NCBI GenBank assembly: GCA_034620365.1
Contig: JAQGEQ010000263.1
Span: 248,001 to 312,000, forward strand
DNA from: Pegea sp. RAD2-039
Lineage: Eukaryota > Chordata > Thaliacea > Salpida > Salpidae
Direction of reading: 5' to 3'
Length of the DNA: 64,000 bases
Shown here: one piece after another, positions 51,230 through 62,068 of the stretch
Numbering within the stretch: position 1 is the stretch's first letter
Layout of the letters: each line of letters begins with the position of its first letter
Notes under the pieces: generated by a model
Seen by the model: the letters and a program-made list of their open reading frames with translations, nothing else
What the model was told of the DNA's origin: nothing
Database searches by the model: none
Program-made: the position numbers and the translations under genes

Positions 51230-52000
51230 ACAATTTTGTAGCTCAATGTCTTTAGGATTCTTCAATTGATGTGTCTACTCATTGAAATAATCGAGTTTTG
51301 TCGCGCTATTATTAGCCAGGTGTATCAGAAACCACGTGATGTAATCGTTCAACGCGATGTAATTTCAAAGTTTTTTCACTTAGCTTGCTTTTATCTTTCA
51401 CTATGAGATCGTGGATATAGTCTACTCACTATTTCAAGAGCTTCAGTAATGAAAATCACTTTTCAGAGGCCACCTCTATTTGTTTCAAAAGAATTTGTCG
51501 TGACCTTTCAGATGACCTTTTAAGTGACCATTAAAACATGTCTCTTGTGAATCCAATTAACTTGTCCACGCTAGATCAAGGTGAAACCTAAAGAAAGTAA
51601 AGTTATTTACGATGTGTTGCTTATCGTTTAATGATCTTTATAAAATATCGATTATTAAAACATTTTTAATAAATTCAAATCACTTTTTGCTGAGAAAATA
51701 AAGTAGAAAGTTTAGGAGTGATCTTTTAAAGATGAAGATTACATCAAGAGATTTGAATACTACTCATCAATCACTATGTAGATGACTGAGATGAAAGACA
51801 AGTTTCTGCCAAAGTTGTATTCCAAATTCTGTCTAATTTTACCGCTTGTGAGATTGACTGTAAATTTTTGAAGGGACACTTTCACTAGCCCGTGTCCATG
51901 GCTTAGTTGCGATAGAAAATGTTCAGGTGGTTGATGTGTGCCATTGTCAATTCCATGACGAGCTTGTAGTGGTTGCTTAAGTAAATGCTGCCAGGTTTTG
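51230..52000. other. GC-balanced island of unknown nature
   Basis: Composition is clearly above background. It contains a palindromic E-box CACGTG (about 51333-51338) and two related words CGTGATGTAAT and CGCGATGTAAT about 20 bases apart. A plus-strand acceptor TTTTCAG at 51460-51466 is followed by RPPLFVSKEFVVTFQMTF and a TAA at 51521-51523. On the minus strand a longer open frame covers about 51775-51970. No domain is recognisable in either. It could be an enhancer, a non-coding transcript, an old transposon or a terminal exon. Confidence 0.3.
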
Positions 52001-55000
52001 ATGTGTTGAAATTAAAACTCCACAGCTTTTGTAAAATGAATTGAGTATGTTCCAAATATCTTTAAAAACTATTTGACAATGATATTGTCATGTTGGTATT
52101 TCCATCGGGGAAGTTAACTTAGTCAGAATATCCCTTTTTATTTTGCTTTAAACATAATTCCTAAATCAATATATCAGAAATCATAAGTTTTAATTCAAAC
52201 ACAAACTGTTTAAAAAGTTTTATTTAAGTTGGTTTGACTTTATGGTTGTTTTGTTGCAACAGTCCAGATGTTTTATTCTTCTGAGTCAAGTTCTGTACCA
52301 ACTAATACTTTAATCATGTTACAAAGTCTTTTTAAGACGTTTGAAAAGGATGAACATTTGCAGAATGTTGAAAAATTACCGATATTTTGATAAGAAAAGT
52401 TTTTATATCAACATTATGGCGCCAAATCTTAAATAAATGATTCAATTCATAAATATGTATTTAATTTATTTTATGATCTAATCTTTTGTCTTTATTAAGA
52501 ATAGTTTACTATAAATAAGATTTAAGTTTAGTTATATTTTATAGATTAAAGTTTCTGATTCTACCAGTTTGTAGAAAGATTTTTATATTACCATCAATTT
52601 TAGTAAACTTTTCAATAGTTAATAGCTTAATACAGAAATATTAAAAAACATTTAGTTAATTATTTTTATATATTTAAAGATTAACTTAATTTTGCTATTA
52701 AATCTATACAAGACGGTGAACCCGGGTTTAATTACATAAAGCAAAGTAGAAATTATTTTTGAAATAAATGCATAGTCTAAAATTTCCTGTAAGGCCTATA
52801 ATCTGTAATACATCAAACGCTTCTGTGTTTTGGCATTCAATTAAATAATATATTGCAAAAAATTCTGAACTTAATAGAAGCCAACTAAAGCTTCTTATAA
52901 TTATATTTGAGCAAAAATTTAAGACTACTTTAACTCAGACAGTAAATAACTCTTTAAATAGAAAAAAAGGATTAGTTGTTTTCTGAGTTCATAATTCTTG
53001 GCAATGCCAAATTTCTATTGCTTGATTTGAAGCAGTCAAATAATTACTTAATAGTTAAAATAATTATACTATACAACCGGAATAGTTTAGTTAAATAAAA
53101 GATATACATTATGCAACTAACAATCAAGCTATGTCAATAGATGTAATAAATGTAATTATGTTGTCAAGTTGAATTCAGAACGTATTTTCTTTAATTGAAT
53201 CAAGTTTATTACTTCAAACAGTTTAAACTTAATAATAATTTGTTATGTGCTCAAAAAGTTAAATAATTTTTACTTATAAATTTAATTAGAAAAAAAACTT
53301 TGAAAATTGAATTCAACTAGGAGTAATTTTTAAAAATTTCTAATTATCTAGAAGTATTTTTCAAATATTTATAAGAAATAATAACAACATGAGACGAAAA
53401 AAGAAATTTAAAGTAACAAACAGCAGATAATTTTAAATGATCCTTCTAAAGAAGAGAACTCCACTCACAAAATAGGTTAAAATCTCATTGTAAAATGAAA
53501 GGTATCTCATTTGATGGATTGTTGTTTAATTAGAAGTGTAAGAGAAGAGCTTGAATGAGTTCAATGACAGGTGATAGACAAGAAAAAGTTAGTTGATCAT
53601 ATTAGGGATGACCGTTTTGTTTGAAGATGTAACTTTTTTGACTTGTACGCTTGACGTTATGTATAAATGAAGAATGATTAATATGATGCTTTTTAAGTTT
53701 TCTCTATTGGAAGTTAGTTACTATTTATAAGAGTAATTTAGGGTAGTTTGAAAAACGTTTTTATGTTTTACAAATCGAATTTTGTTGTAGCAACAAAAGT
53801 TTACGGGAAAATTTTCTCTAAATTTCATATTTTTAACCATTTAGTGTATAAGCTACAACAGCAAACTTGGCGAAATTTTTACAGAAAAAACTTATAAGAA
53901 AGAATTAATTGGAATGAATTTAAGATCAGATCATAGCTAGGAACCATTTCATTTTGAAATGAAAGAAATTATCGACATTTAAAGTATTTAAGATGATCAA
54001 TTTTCGAGCTATTTTAGGCTCAGGTCATTTTACAACATTCTCAACATTTTCCAAGTATTTTATCTTGAAAATTGATATCATTCACAAATTCAAATTCTAC
54101 ATTTTCTACGTTTTTTTTCTTAATATTTTAACCTAATTGTTTGTGTAGTATTCATGTCAAAGACGAAACTCAGAAAATAATTTAAATCATAACTAATATA
54201 TACTTTTGATTGAGAAATATAAAGCTTAACAGATGAATTTTTTTGCCCGAAATTTGTCAAAAATCATTTTAAGATTGTAAAAAGTTTTATAAAAAAATCA
54301 ACAAGCTCTTGATAATATATTATTCTGAAATTATTTAATGTTAAACTTTATTTTAGACACAACATCTTGTGGTTGGCTAAAAGATTAATTTCATTTGTTC
54401 ATTACAAAGTTATTATCTAATTTTCTATTATTCAAAGTATAAATTTTCATATAAACTTTTTAGTGAATACATGATAACGGCTATTAGCAATTATTCAAGA
54501 ACAAAGTTTGAATATTTTTACAAACTTGTAAGCTCATTTGTAAGCCCATAAGATGGTTAACTAGATATTTATATCTATTTCCTTCTTAAGCTAATTTTGA
54601 AGTTATTTGTGAAATACACAGGAGCAGTTTTGAAGTATTTTATATCAAGAAAAGTTTTTCTAAACATGCTAATGGTTAAAAGCTATGGTTTAATAAGTTT
54701 GAAATTATCAAATTTGATTTAATTATTTTTATTTGAAGCAGTTAATGTTTTCTTGCTTTTAAACTTTTATAAATAAACAATTTAAATTTACAAAGTCTCC
54801 AGTGCAAAAATTGAAAATATTCTGAAAGTTGAACTTTTTTAGTTTTTTGTAAACTAATAATATTTGTTTCACCCTAAACCCATTTTAGACCACCAAGAAC
54901 AGGGTCTTTTCAGTTAGATGCAATTAGCTGAGATTCAGGTATTTTAGTAAATTCAAATTTTCTTTTAATGTCTATAAAATTTATTGTGCAAGTATATTTT

Positions 55001-56520
55001 GTTATGTAATAAATATCGACGATTTATTCATAAATATTTTTTAATATACTTTCAACCTTTAATTCGTCTGTTTCCTGAAAAATAAAGCATTTGAACTTAC
55101 TGTGGAAAGAAGTTTAAGTAATTTGAGCAATTTGTTTGCAGATAATTGACTATCGGTTTGATATTTAATACTAGCCAGTTGAAATTAATGTTATTTCAAG
55201 TTATTATCGCTAAAAACCAGTTTATCTTCAAAAACGTTAATATTACAAGAACTAAATCGTTGTTAGTTCAATTAACGTTTCAGAATACCTTCTTCCTAAT
55301 TTATGACAGCTAAAAATTAATTCTAATCGATGAGAAAGGTGCTTATACGTCTATTTGTTGAATTGAAAGTCAAAAAAGTTAATTGCTAAAAAAGTAATTT
55401 TATAAAAAAACCAAATAATCTTTCCATCTCTCAATAAATTAAACTCTGATGCAGAATCATTTGATTTTACATAACCAATAATAAAATTTCCCAGTGCCCT
55501 GTCATTTAAGACTATTTTTATCCTAAAATGGGCTCACAACGTAAGCTACCTGTTCAAAACTGGTTCAGTCACTTTATACAAAACCCTTAAATTTTTATAA
55601 ATATTTCGATAAAACTAAACCTTTATACATTTGTCTAAAAAAACTAGAGTTCAACTCATTTGTACGGAGCCTTTACCTTAAAAGATTGAGTCAGTTTGAA
55701 AAACGTTTACCAGAAAAGCTTTCTCTGGATGTAAATTACTCTTTTCCTCAAACAAATACTGTTTCTCGAAGATTAAATTAAATCTTTGCAATATCGACGC
55801 ATCGTCTCCAGCCTCGTACTAATAGCAGTCAGTAAACTTAAAGTTTTTTTAAAAAAAATTTCCACAAATTGGGATCTTCTTTTTGACTTCATTACATAGA
55901 AGACTGTGTATCTTCTTTTAAGATTTTGCTGAAGGAGTATGATTTGAGTAATTTGTTGATAAATGATATATAAGACGACTTCTCTTTATTTTCATTTAAA
56001 AAAGATCACCAAGTAAGCTTTTGTATACCAAATTCTTAATGACCGGAAATATTTAAGAGCACTTTTAAGACTTTAAACTCAAACTTTTAGTTATTTTTCA
56101 AATATTCAAACGTTTGAATGAATTCAGAAAAGTATTCTTACATGCCTTTTTACTCATACAAAGATTGTTGTTCAAAGTTTAAATCCTTACAAAAAGACCT
56201 TCGACCTCGCACTATTGTTTAAAATTATTGATGACTCCTTTCATAGTAATTCAATATTTTCTTAAAGGATTGTAACCATTCATACGTCTTTAAAGGTTTA
56301 TCGTTTAAGTTAACCAAATTAATAACTTTTAGAACACACAGTGAACTAATAGTCTTTTAAATAAAGTAACCACAGTTAAGAATTTTAGGAAAGTTAGGAA
56401 CTTTCTTTCCAATTCTACCATTACAGCAAGTTCAGTCAGCTCTTTTAAAATTATGCTGAAGAAGTATGACTTTATTATTTTGATATGATTAGTATGCACT
56501 ACTTATGTTGAATCATACTG

Positions 56521-56618
56521 CTAAAGACCTTTCACTATTTCTTTATGGTTATATTGTTCTGTGTTCGTTATAATAGCTGTATAATCTAATATTTGCAGCC
56601 ATGCGTTAAACAAATAAA
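56521..56618 (+). repeat. Dispersed repeat, copy 1 (SINE-like tail)
   Basis: Alignable by eye with 63404-63509. Both share a pattern ending TTATAAnAGCTGnAnAAT, then TnGCAGCCATGCGTT, then an A-rich tail with ATAAA. The best block is GCAGCCATGCGTT (56595-56607). Copies are diverged. The shared A-rich end suggests a retroposed short element, but its 5' boundary and any target-site duplication could not be fixed. Confidence 0.6.
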
Positions 56619-57736
56619 ATCACTGCTAATAACTGTTTTGTGTTTTCCAATAATATTACTTTAAACGCAAATTGAGTTTTCTTTTGCTATACAACTTGGC
56701 AATGAAATTTAAAAGGTAAAAAGTTTATTTATTTTTAAAATATTTTTGAACCAGGTACTCAAACATTCAAGCTCAGCACCAAACAATTCATAAAAAAAAC
56801 AAATCCTGGTTCTTTATGTAATTATTAACAAAAAGTTTATAAGGACTGTTTTTAAATTCAAACAACTAAAGATTAAAAAATAACTCTTCAAATAAACTGG
56901 CAAATATAAATAATTTTAACTTCTATATAGGGCTAAGAATTTAAAAATTAAAATGGAAGATATAGTTTTCTCTTTTTTTTAATTTCTATCTTTTAGTTCT
57001 ATTAGAGTCTATTTTATCGGCTTTATTACTTTTAATTTTTTAAGTTTTAAGTAGAATATTCGAAAGTAACAAAATGGATTTTTTAACTTAAAACTTGAAC
57101 CTAATTTCAGCGTGTTCATCATAAAAGTAATTTCAGAAAACCGTTAGAAGCTATTTCAATATTTTTCTTTATTCTTATCTTTTTATTTTATATTTCTAAT
57201 GGATTATATACTATGCAATTATAACCAAATGCCTTGAAATAATATATAAGATAAAATTGTTAGATGTCATTAAGTTTGATTAGTAAAAAATCTAAACCCA
57301 GAATTCACTTGTAATAAGATATCTTTTTAGTTTTATTCTCTTGTAATTTGACTAAAAACCATCAAAATTATTTTATTTTTAATTAAACTTGTGTAGAAAT
57401 TTTTAGTTTTTCTTTTACTGATTATTTTTATTATTAACTTAATATATTATTATGCACTTGAAAATTTTAGATTATTCATAAGTTTTATCATTTTAAGTTC
57501 ATTTAAATTTTTCAATTACCTGGTGCTTTATTTTAATAACTTTTTAAAAACTCTGTAATTAACATTATAAATTGTATTTAATCAATTTATGAAATACTTA
57601 AAACAATTTTGAAGCTTAGCTTACATAAAGTATTCTATAAAAGTTATTTACAAAATTATTTTAATGTTTTTTTTACAAGATAAGTAAATCTGATTTTGAG
57701 TTGACTTTTTTTATGACTATTAAAATTATATTTCAG

Positions 57737-60043
57737 GTTTTTTAAGAAGTCTGATTAAAAATGAGTGAATATACTGATAATGAAAAATTTGATGCTATGT
57801 TGTTGCATATGGCACAGCAAGTCGAAGGAGGTGTCTTTGGTGTAAGTAGAATATAAATATCTAAATAATAAATTCTCAAGCATCTTGTCAATTAATATTA
57901 GTGATATCTCAATAATCTTGAACTAGAATATTGTGTTTGATACTTGATTAATTTCTATAAAATTCTTTTAACTATAAACACCTGAAATTACTTCTAAATA
58001 TTTCAAGTAATATGCTTTTAACAGATTATTTCTTATTTTCAGTTGTTGGATATTTACTTTGGTTTTTTAAGACGAAAAACTGATTTTTTTACTGGTGGCC
58101 AAGGTGGACAAGCAGAGAAGGTAATATTTATAAATCATATTTGATATAATTAGTTTTCAAGATAAAACCAAACATTATAAAGATTAATTTGTTAAAAAAT
58201 TCTATATTAGATTTATTATATTTATATAAAGGGGTTATTACAAGTAGAAGGTTGAGAATTTCATATTTGTTTTATATCATTATTCAGTTGTTATAATCTG
58301 ATAAAAAAGAACTTTAAAAATTTTTTCATTTGTTGAAATTATTTGTTGTTTTGAAAGCTGCTTTAAAAGTCTTAAACTTTTTCATATAAAATAGTTTTAT
58401 TTTTTACTAGTACTTAAAAAAGTTATTACAAATTATCCTTTTTTTGATCATATTTCATTTGTAATATTTAATAATATATCTAGTCTGTTTAACGACAAAA
58501 AAAGCTTATATTAAAACCCGGGTAGAAGGGCCCTTGTGAGTCTGGTTAATGACAACACTTCTAAGAGATGCAAAACTCCGAATTTAAAGCCGGAGTTGGA
58601 TCCCCATAAGCAGCTCATTGTCGTTCTAGCAGCTTCTGCGACGCCAGCTGGGTGCAGCTGCATCAGTCCTTCTATTCTGCTGCATACTTTGTTAGAGTGG
58701 AACCCTGCTGCTTGGGCAACAACTTGATATCCATAAATTCTGCCCTGGCGCATATATGCATGGTCGTTCTTGGCCCAAGCGGGCCAAATAAAGAATAAAT
58801 CATTAACCATACTTAGTAAATTATAAAAAATGTTTGTAGCAGAGCCTAGTGTAAATAAAATGTCTTGTATATGTGTTTGATAATTGTTGGTTTTTATATT
58901 ATAACAAATGTAGTTTCAATTTGTTTTCTTTTTACAAGATCGCTATGGAGAAGTTCAAATACCATCAAAAATTAGCAATTGAACAAAAAGCTAAAAAAGA
59001 TGCAGATAAAGCAAGAAATGAAGAAATCAAAGTAAGTTTTTAATCAAGTTTGACAATCATCCAAACTGAACTTTTATTTGATTTAGAAAAAAGAAAAAGC
59101 GAAAAAAGCACGAGAAGAAGAAATCAAGTCTAGCAAGATCGTTGAGGTGACTGAAGAAGAAGCTAAAGAACTTGAAGAAGCTCAGAAAGCCAAGAATAGA
59201 GTAAAAAATCCCAACTTCAATTAAACTTGATGAAGTCATCTCTCCACTTTTCAGGGTGACTCTCAAGCTTCTGCTAAACCTGAAGAGAAGATCTCTTCAA
59301 AAAATGAAGAAGAAAATAAAGAAGATGATGAAGAAGAAGATGAAGAAGATAAAGGAAAACTAGTTCCTAATTACGGCAATGGATGTGATCTTGATAATTA
59401 TTCTTGGGTTCAAACTCTCGAAGAAATTGAAGTAATTAAAAGTTTTCTGAATCAGTTTTCTTCAAATCAACTTTTCTTGCAGCTCAAAGTACCTTTCAAG
59501 GCAAACTTCCCGATTCGAGGTCGGGATGTTGTCTGTGATGTCCAACGAAAGCATCTGAAGATCGGTTTGAAAGGCCAACCTCCAATAATTGATGGAGAGT
59601 TGTTTAACGAGATTAAACAAGAAGAAAGTTTTTGGGTGGTCGAAAATAAATCGAGTCTTCTGCTGACGTTGGAAAAGGTAAGATCAATTGAAAGATTAAA
59701 CTCCTCCTAAGATGATTTTGTTTAGATCAATACTATGGAATGGTGGAATAAACTTGTCTCCACTGATCCTGAGATTAACACTAAAAAAGTCAATCCTGAA
59801 AACTCGAAGTTATCGGATCTAGATGGTGAGACACGTGGTATGGTTGAGAAAATGATGTATGATCAGCATCGAAAACAACAAGGACTTCCTACATCCGATG
59901 ATCAGAAGAAACAAGACATGCTTCAAAAGTTTGTTTACTGATCTTGATGTTTTGATGGAGTAAATCTGATTTATTCAATTTTTTTTTTCAGGTTTATGGC
60001 TCAGCACCCTGAAATGGATTTTAGTAAAGCCAAGTTCACATAA
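57737..60043 (+). CDS. NUDC: NUDC, nuclear distribution protein C (dynein/HSP90-linked chaperone)
   Basis: Complete gene. Exons are 57737-57841 (ATG at 57761), 58043-58120, 58939-59031, 59087-59200, 59255-59431, 59483-59677, 59726-59928 and 59992-60043 (stop TAA at 60041-60043), giving 330 residues, like the roughly 331 of vertebrate NUDC. All introns are GT/AG; the last donor is the weak GTTTGT, fixed by the conserved C-terminus. Residues 1-50 carry the conserved N-terminus with [13 protein letters not shown]. About 54-122 is a Lys/Glu-rich coiled coil, followed by an acidic stretch ([19 protein letters not shown]). The CS/p23-like domain, about 163-255, includes [28 protein letters not shown] and [18 protein letters not shown]. 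The conserved tail holds [20 protein letters not shown] and ends [16 protein letters not shown] acts in the cytosol in nuclear migration, mitosis and protein stabilisation with LIS1/dynein and HSP90. A 3' splice site just before the ATG shows at least one untranslated 5' exon upstream. Confidence 0.97.
58517..58800. mobile_element. GC-rich repeat insert in NUDC intron 2 (SINE/MITE-like)
   Basis: An abrupt island of high G+C inside a very AT-rich intron, starting at CCCGGGTAGAAGGGCCC and ending in a TGGCCC/GGGCCA hairpin (58771-58786) followed by AATAAAGAATAAA. A 10-base inverted repeat lies near its two ends: TGGTTAATGA (58543-58552) and TCATTAACCA (58800-58809). Both strands are open for 60-99 codons, a by-product of composition. 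I take it to be a non-autonomous mobile element or the end of a LINE rather than a gene. Its family is not identified and no second copy is in the window. Confidence 0.6.
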
Positions 60044-60183
60044 CTCTTCAAGAAGATAAAAGTCGAACTATTTGAACTTTGCCATGAAAAACTTTTAATA
60101 TTTTTGCAGTTTATATGTTAGTCAAATTCGTATTTGTTTAATATTCTCATAAGTTTTTCAATTCTCATTCCTGATATATTAAC

Positions 60184-60189
60184 AATAAA
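60184..60189 (+). terminator. Polyadenylation signal of NUDC
   Basis: AATAAA about 140 bases after the NUDC stop codon. A second one follows near 60214. The 3' UTR would be about 160 bases. Confidence 0.7.
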
Positions 60190-60802
60190 AACAGGTTCTA
60201 ACCATTTAGTAGTTGAATAAATTTCAAAAAGTTGAAATATCCCAACACAGTTACTGGTCAGTAATAAATTTCAATCGTCTTAGATTTGAGATGATTTGCT
60301 GAAGGTGGGTTTAAAGTCTCATGAATGTCTTTTCACCAGTTGTAGCTACAAAATCAAACTTTCAAATGTTGGTTTCAAATATTGATAGTTAATTAGTGAG
60401 CTAAATGCAACTTTTGGTTAATTAAACATTAAAATAATGAATTCAGTTGCAAGGATTATTTACAGAAATCCGTAGTTTTTCAAACTAGTAAAAGATTCTT
60501 ACAATCGTTTATCAATTTACTGATTTCAAGTTTAAACAACTTTATTAGATGTCATCTTTGTTGTATTTCATCTTATGAAGAGTACCAGTAGTAAACAACT
60601 GTTTTTTTGAAAACGTTTTGTTTTAGAAACAGTCAGTTTCCGAATTTCATTCACCTTAAGATAGATGTTCGGACTAAAACCAACTATTTTGTGATATCCT
60701 TTCCTCAATAATTTCAGTTATTTATTTTTGATCATACCTTTCATATATAAGTACAATTACCAAAAAAATTGTTTAATTGATAAATACCTCTAAAGCTACA
60801 AA

Positions 60803-61480
60803 CTACTTATAGCTTGCAAATATTAAAGAGAGCACCTCCCGCTGACACACATTTTCACAAATAACATCTATTAAGTTAGAAACATAGAAAGCAAAAGATG
60901 TAGCACATGGTATTTCGGTAGTCTTCAAAGCATATAACAGTGAACAATTACATAGAATGTCAATTATAAAAAATATCAGTTTAGAAATGACAATGTTGGC
61001 AGTATTATAACGGTTCAACTTCTTTTTGAACAACACGAGTGATTCTGACATGGCAATGTTTGATGGCAGCTGGTTCCATGTACTAATTGTGTAGAATGAG
61101 AAAATATTTGCTCTGATTAATGTACCAGGTGATATGGGCTTATGAATATGTAATGTGTGTCGTCTGAGCTGATATAACTTGAGGGAAGGACTAATGGAAA
61201 AGAAATCATCAAATTGAAGGTCAACTAAATTGTGGATAATTTTAAAAATAAGAATTGAGTCGTATTTAATTCGTTGAATTTCCAAAGTATCTAAATAGAA
61301 GAAGTTTAGACGATGTTTATAACTATCGTAATTAATATTAAGTTTCCTGCATACTAATATCGTAAATGTTACCTGAACAGGCTCGATTTTTTTATATCAC
61401 TAACTTGATATGGCATCAATGCACTGACATTGTATTCAAGAATTGGACGTAAGTACAATTTGAAAAGATTTATAAAAAAG
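60803..61480 (-). mobile_element. Decayed non-LTR retrotransposon, C-terminal end of reverse transcriptase
   Basis: Read on the minus strand from about 61480: LFKLYLRPILEYN, then after a frameshift IEPVQVTFT, then YKHRLNFFYLDTLEIQRIKYD, LIFKIIHNLVDLQFDDFFS, LRRHTLHIHKP and ISTWNQLPSNI, then SLVLFKKKLNRYN. This is the order found at the C-terminus of CR1/jockey-type LINE polymerases (RPILEYN, FT, LE.RR..D, YKI, FF, RxH, WNxLP, FKxxL). The catalytic fingers and palm, and any ORF1, are absent here and the frame is broken, so it is a 5'-truncated, inactive copy. The open frame of 160 codons ending at 60803 runs past the recognisable homology, which stops near 60990. It sits between NUDC and MANEA in the opposite orientation. 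Confidence 0.85.
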
Positions 61481-61499
61481 TACGAATCCTTAGAACAAT

Positions 61500-62022
61500 T
61501 TTTACTATATCAATAATATCCTATCATACAAAATTATAATAAACTTTTTTTTATGTATCTGTTGTAAAAGTAGTGACAATATAAACTATTTTTCTACTTC
61601 TGGTACTTTTTATTAGTTCGGTATTATTATTTCCAAATAAAAATGTTTTTTTGAAAAAAGACAAATTCTCTTCTGCAATTCTAATTAGCAAATATCAAAA
61701 TTTTACTTCTTTTAATAAAAAACTAAAGATAAAACTTACTAATTAATAATAATGTTAATTTTTATTTTTTGTACTGCATATGTACTATATATATATGTAT
61801 GTACTAGCACAAAATACTGAATTGTACATTTAATTAATTTTTTGCAGATAATTTGCTTAAAGAAAACTCAATTTTGTATTTTGAGCTGATATATAATTTG
61901 TAGAATTCATACTTAGTCTTTATTTAATAAACATTATTTTATATATTTTTATAATTGATACCTCTAATGTTGTAATCAATTTACTTAATAAGTTTTAAAT
62001 CATTTTTTTTATTTTTAAAAGG
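61500..62022. other. AT-rich intergenic region between NUDC and MANEA
   Basis: No gene seen. It contains a short ATATATATGTATGTAC tract near 61785-61805. The MANEA promoter and any untranslated exon should lie here or just to the left, but no TATA or initiator stands out. An AG acceptor after a T-rich run near 62022 hints that the MANEA start codon lies in a second exon. Confidence 0.4.
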
Positions 62023-62068
62023 TTCTAATTCTAAAGATAATTCTGGTTTTAGAAGATTGAATAACCAG

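Larger units (their letters stand above)
32620..57736. other. Long AT-rich gene desert
   Basis: About 25 kb with no gene I can support. The sequence is overwhelmingly A and T, with short chance open frames such as 39919-40128 and 47419-47721. GC-richer patches at about 37060-37320, 41320-41420, 44800-44930 and 51230-52000 are the only places where hidden exons or regulatory elements seem likely. Parts may be introns or the 5' flank of NUDC, whose untranslated first exon was not located. Confidence 0.5.

Noticed and set aside
58511-58810. Open frames of 99 (minus) and 63 (plus) codons in NUDC intron 2
   Set aside because: Both lie in a GC-rich repeat insert where stop codons are rare on both strands. 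No domain and no splice support.
59057-59266. Minus-strand frame rich in Phe and Leu
   Set aside because: Antisense shadow of the Lys/Glu-rich coiled-coil exon of NUDC.
60803-61285. 160-codon minus-strand open frame as an independent gene
   Set aside because: Its N-terminal two-thirds is the C-terminus of a LINE reverse transcriptase, truncated and frameshifted, with no start context of its own.
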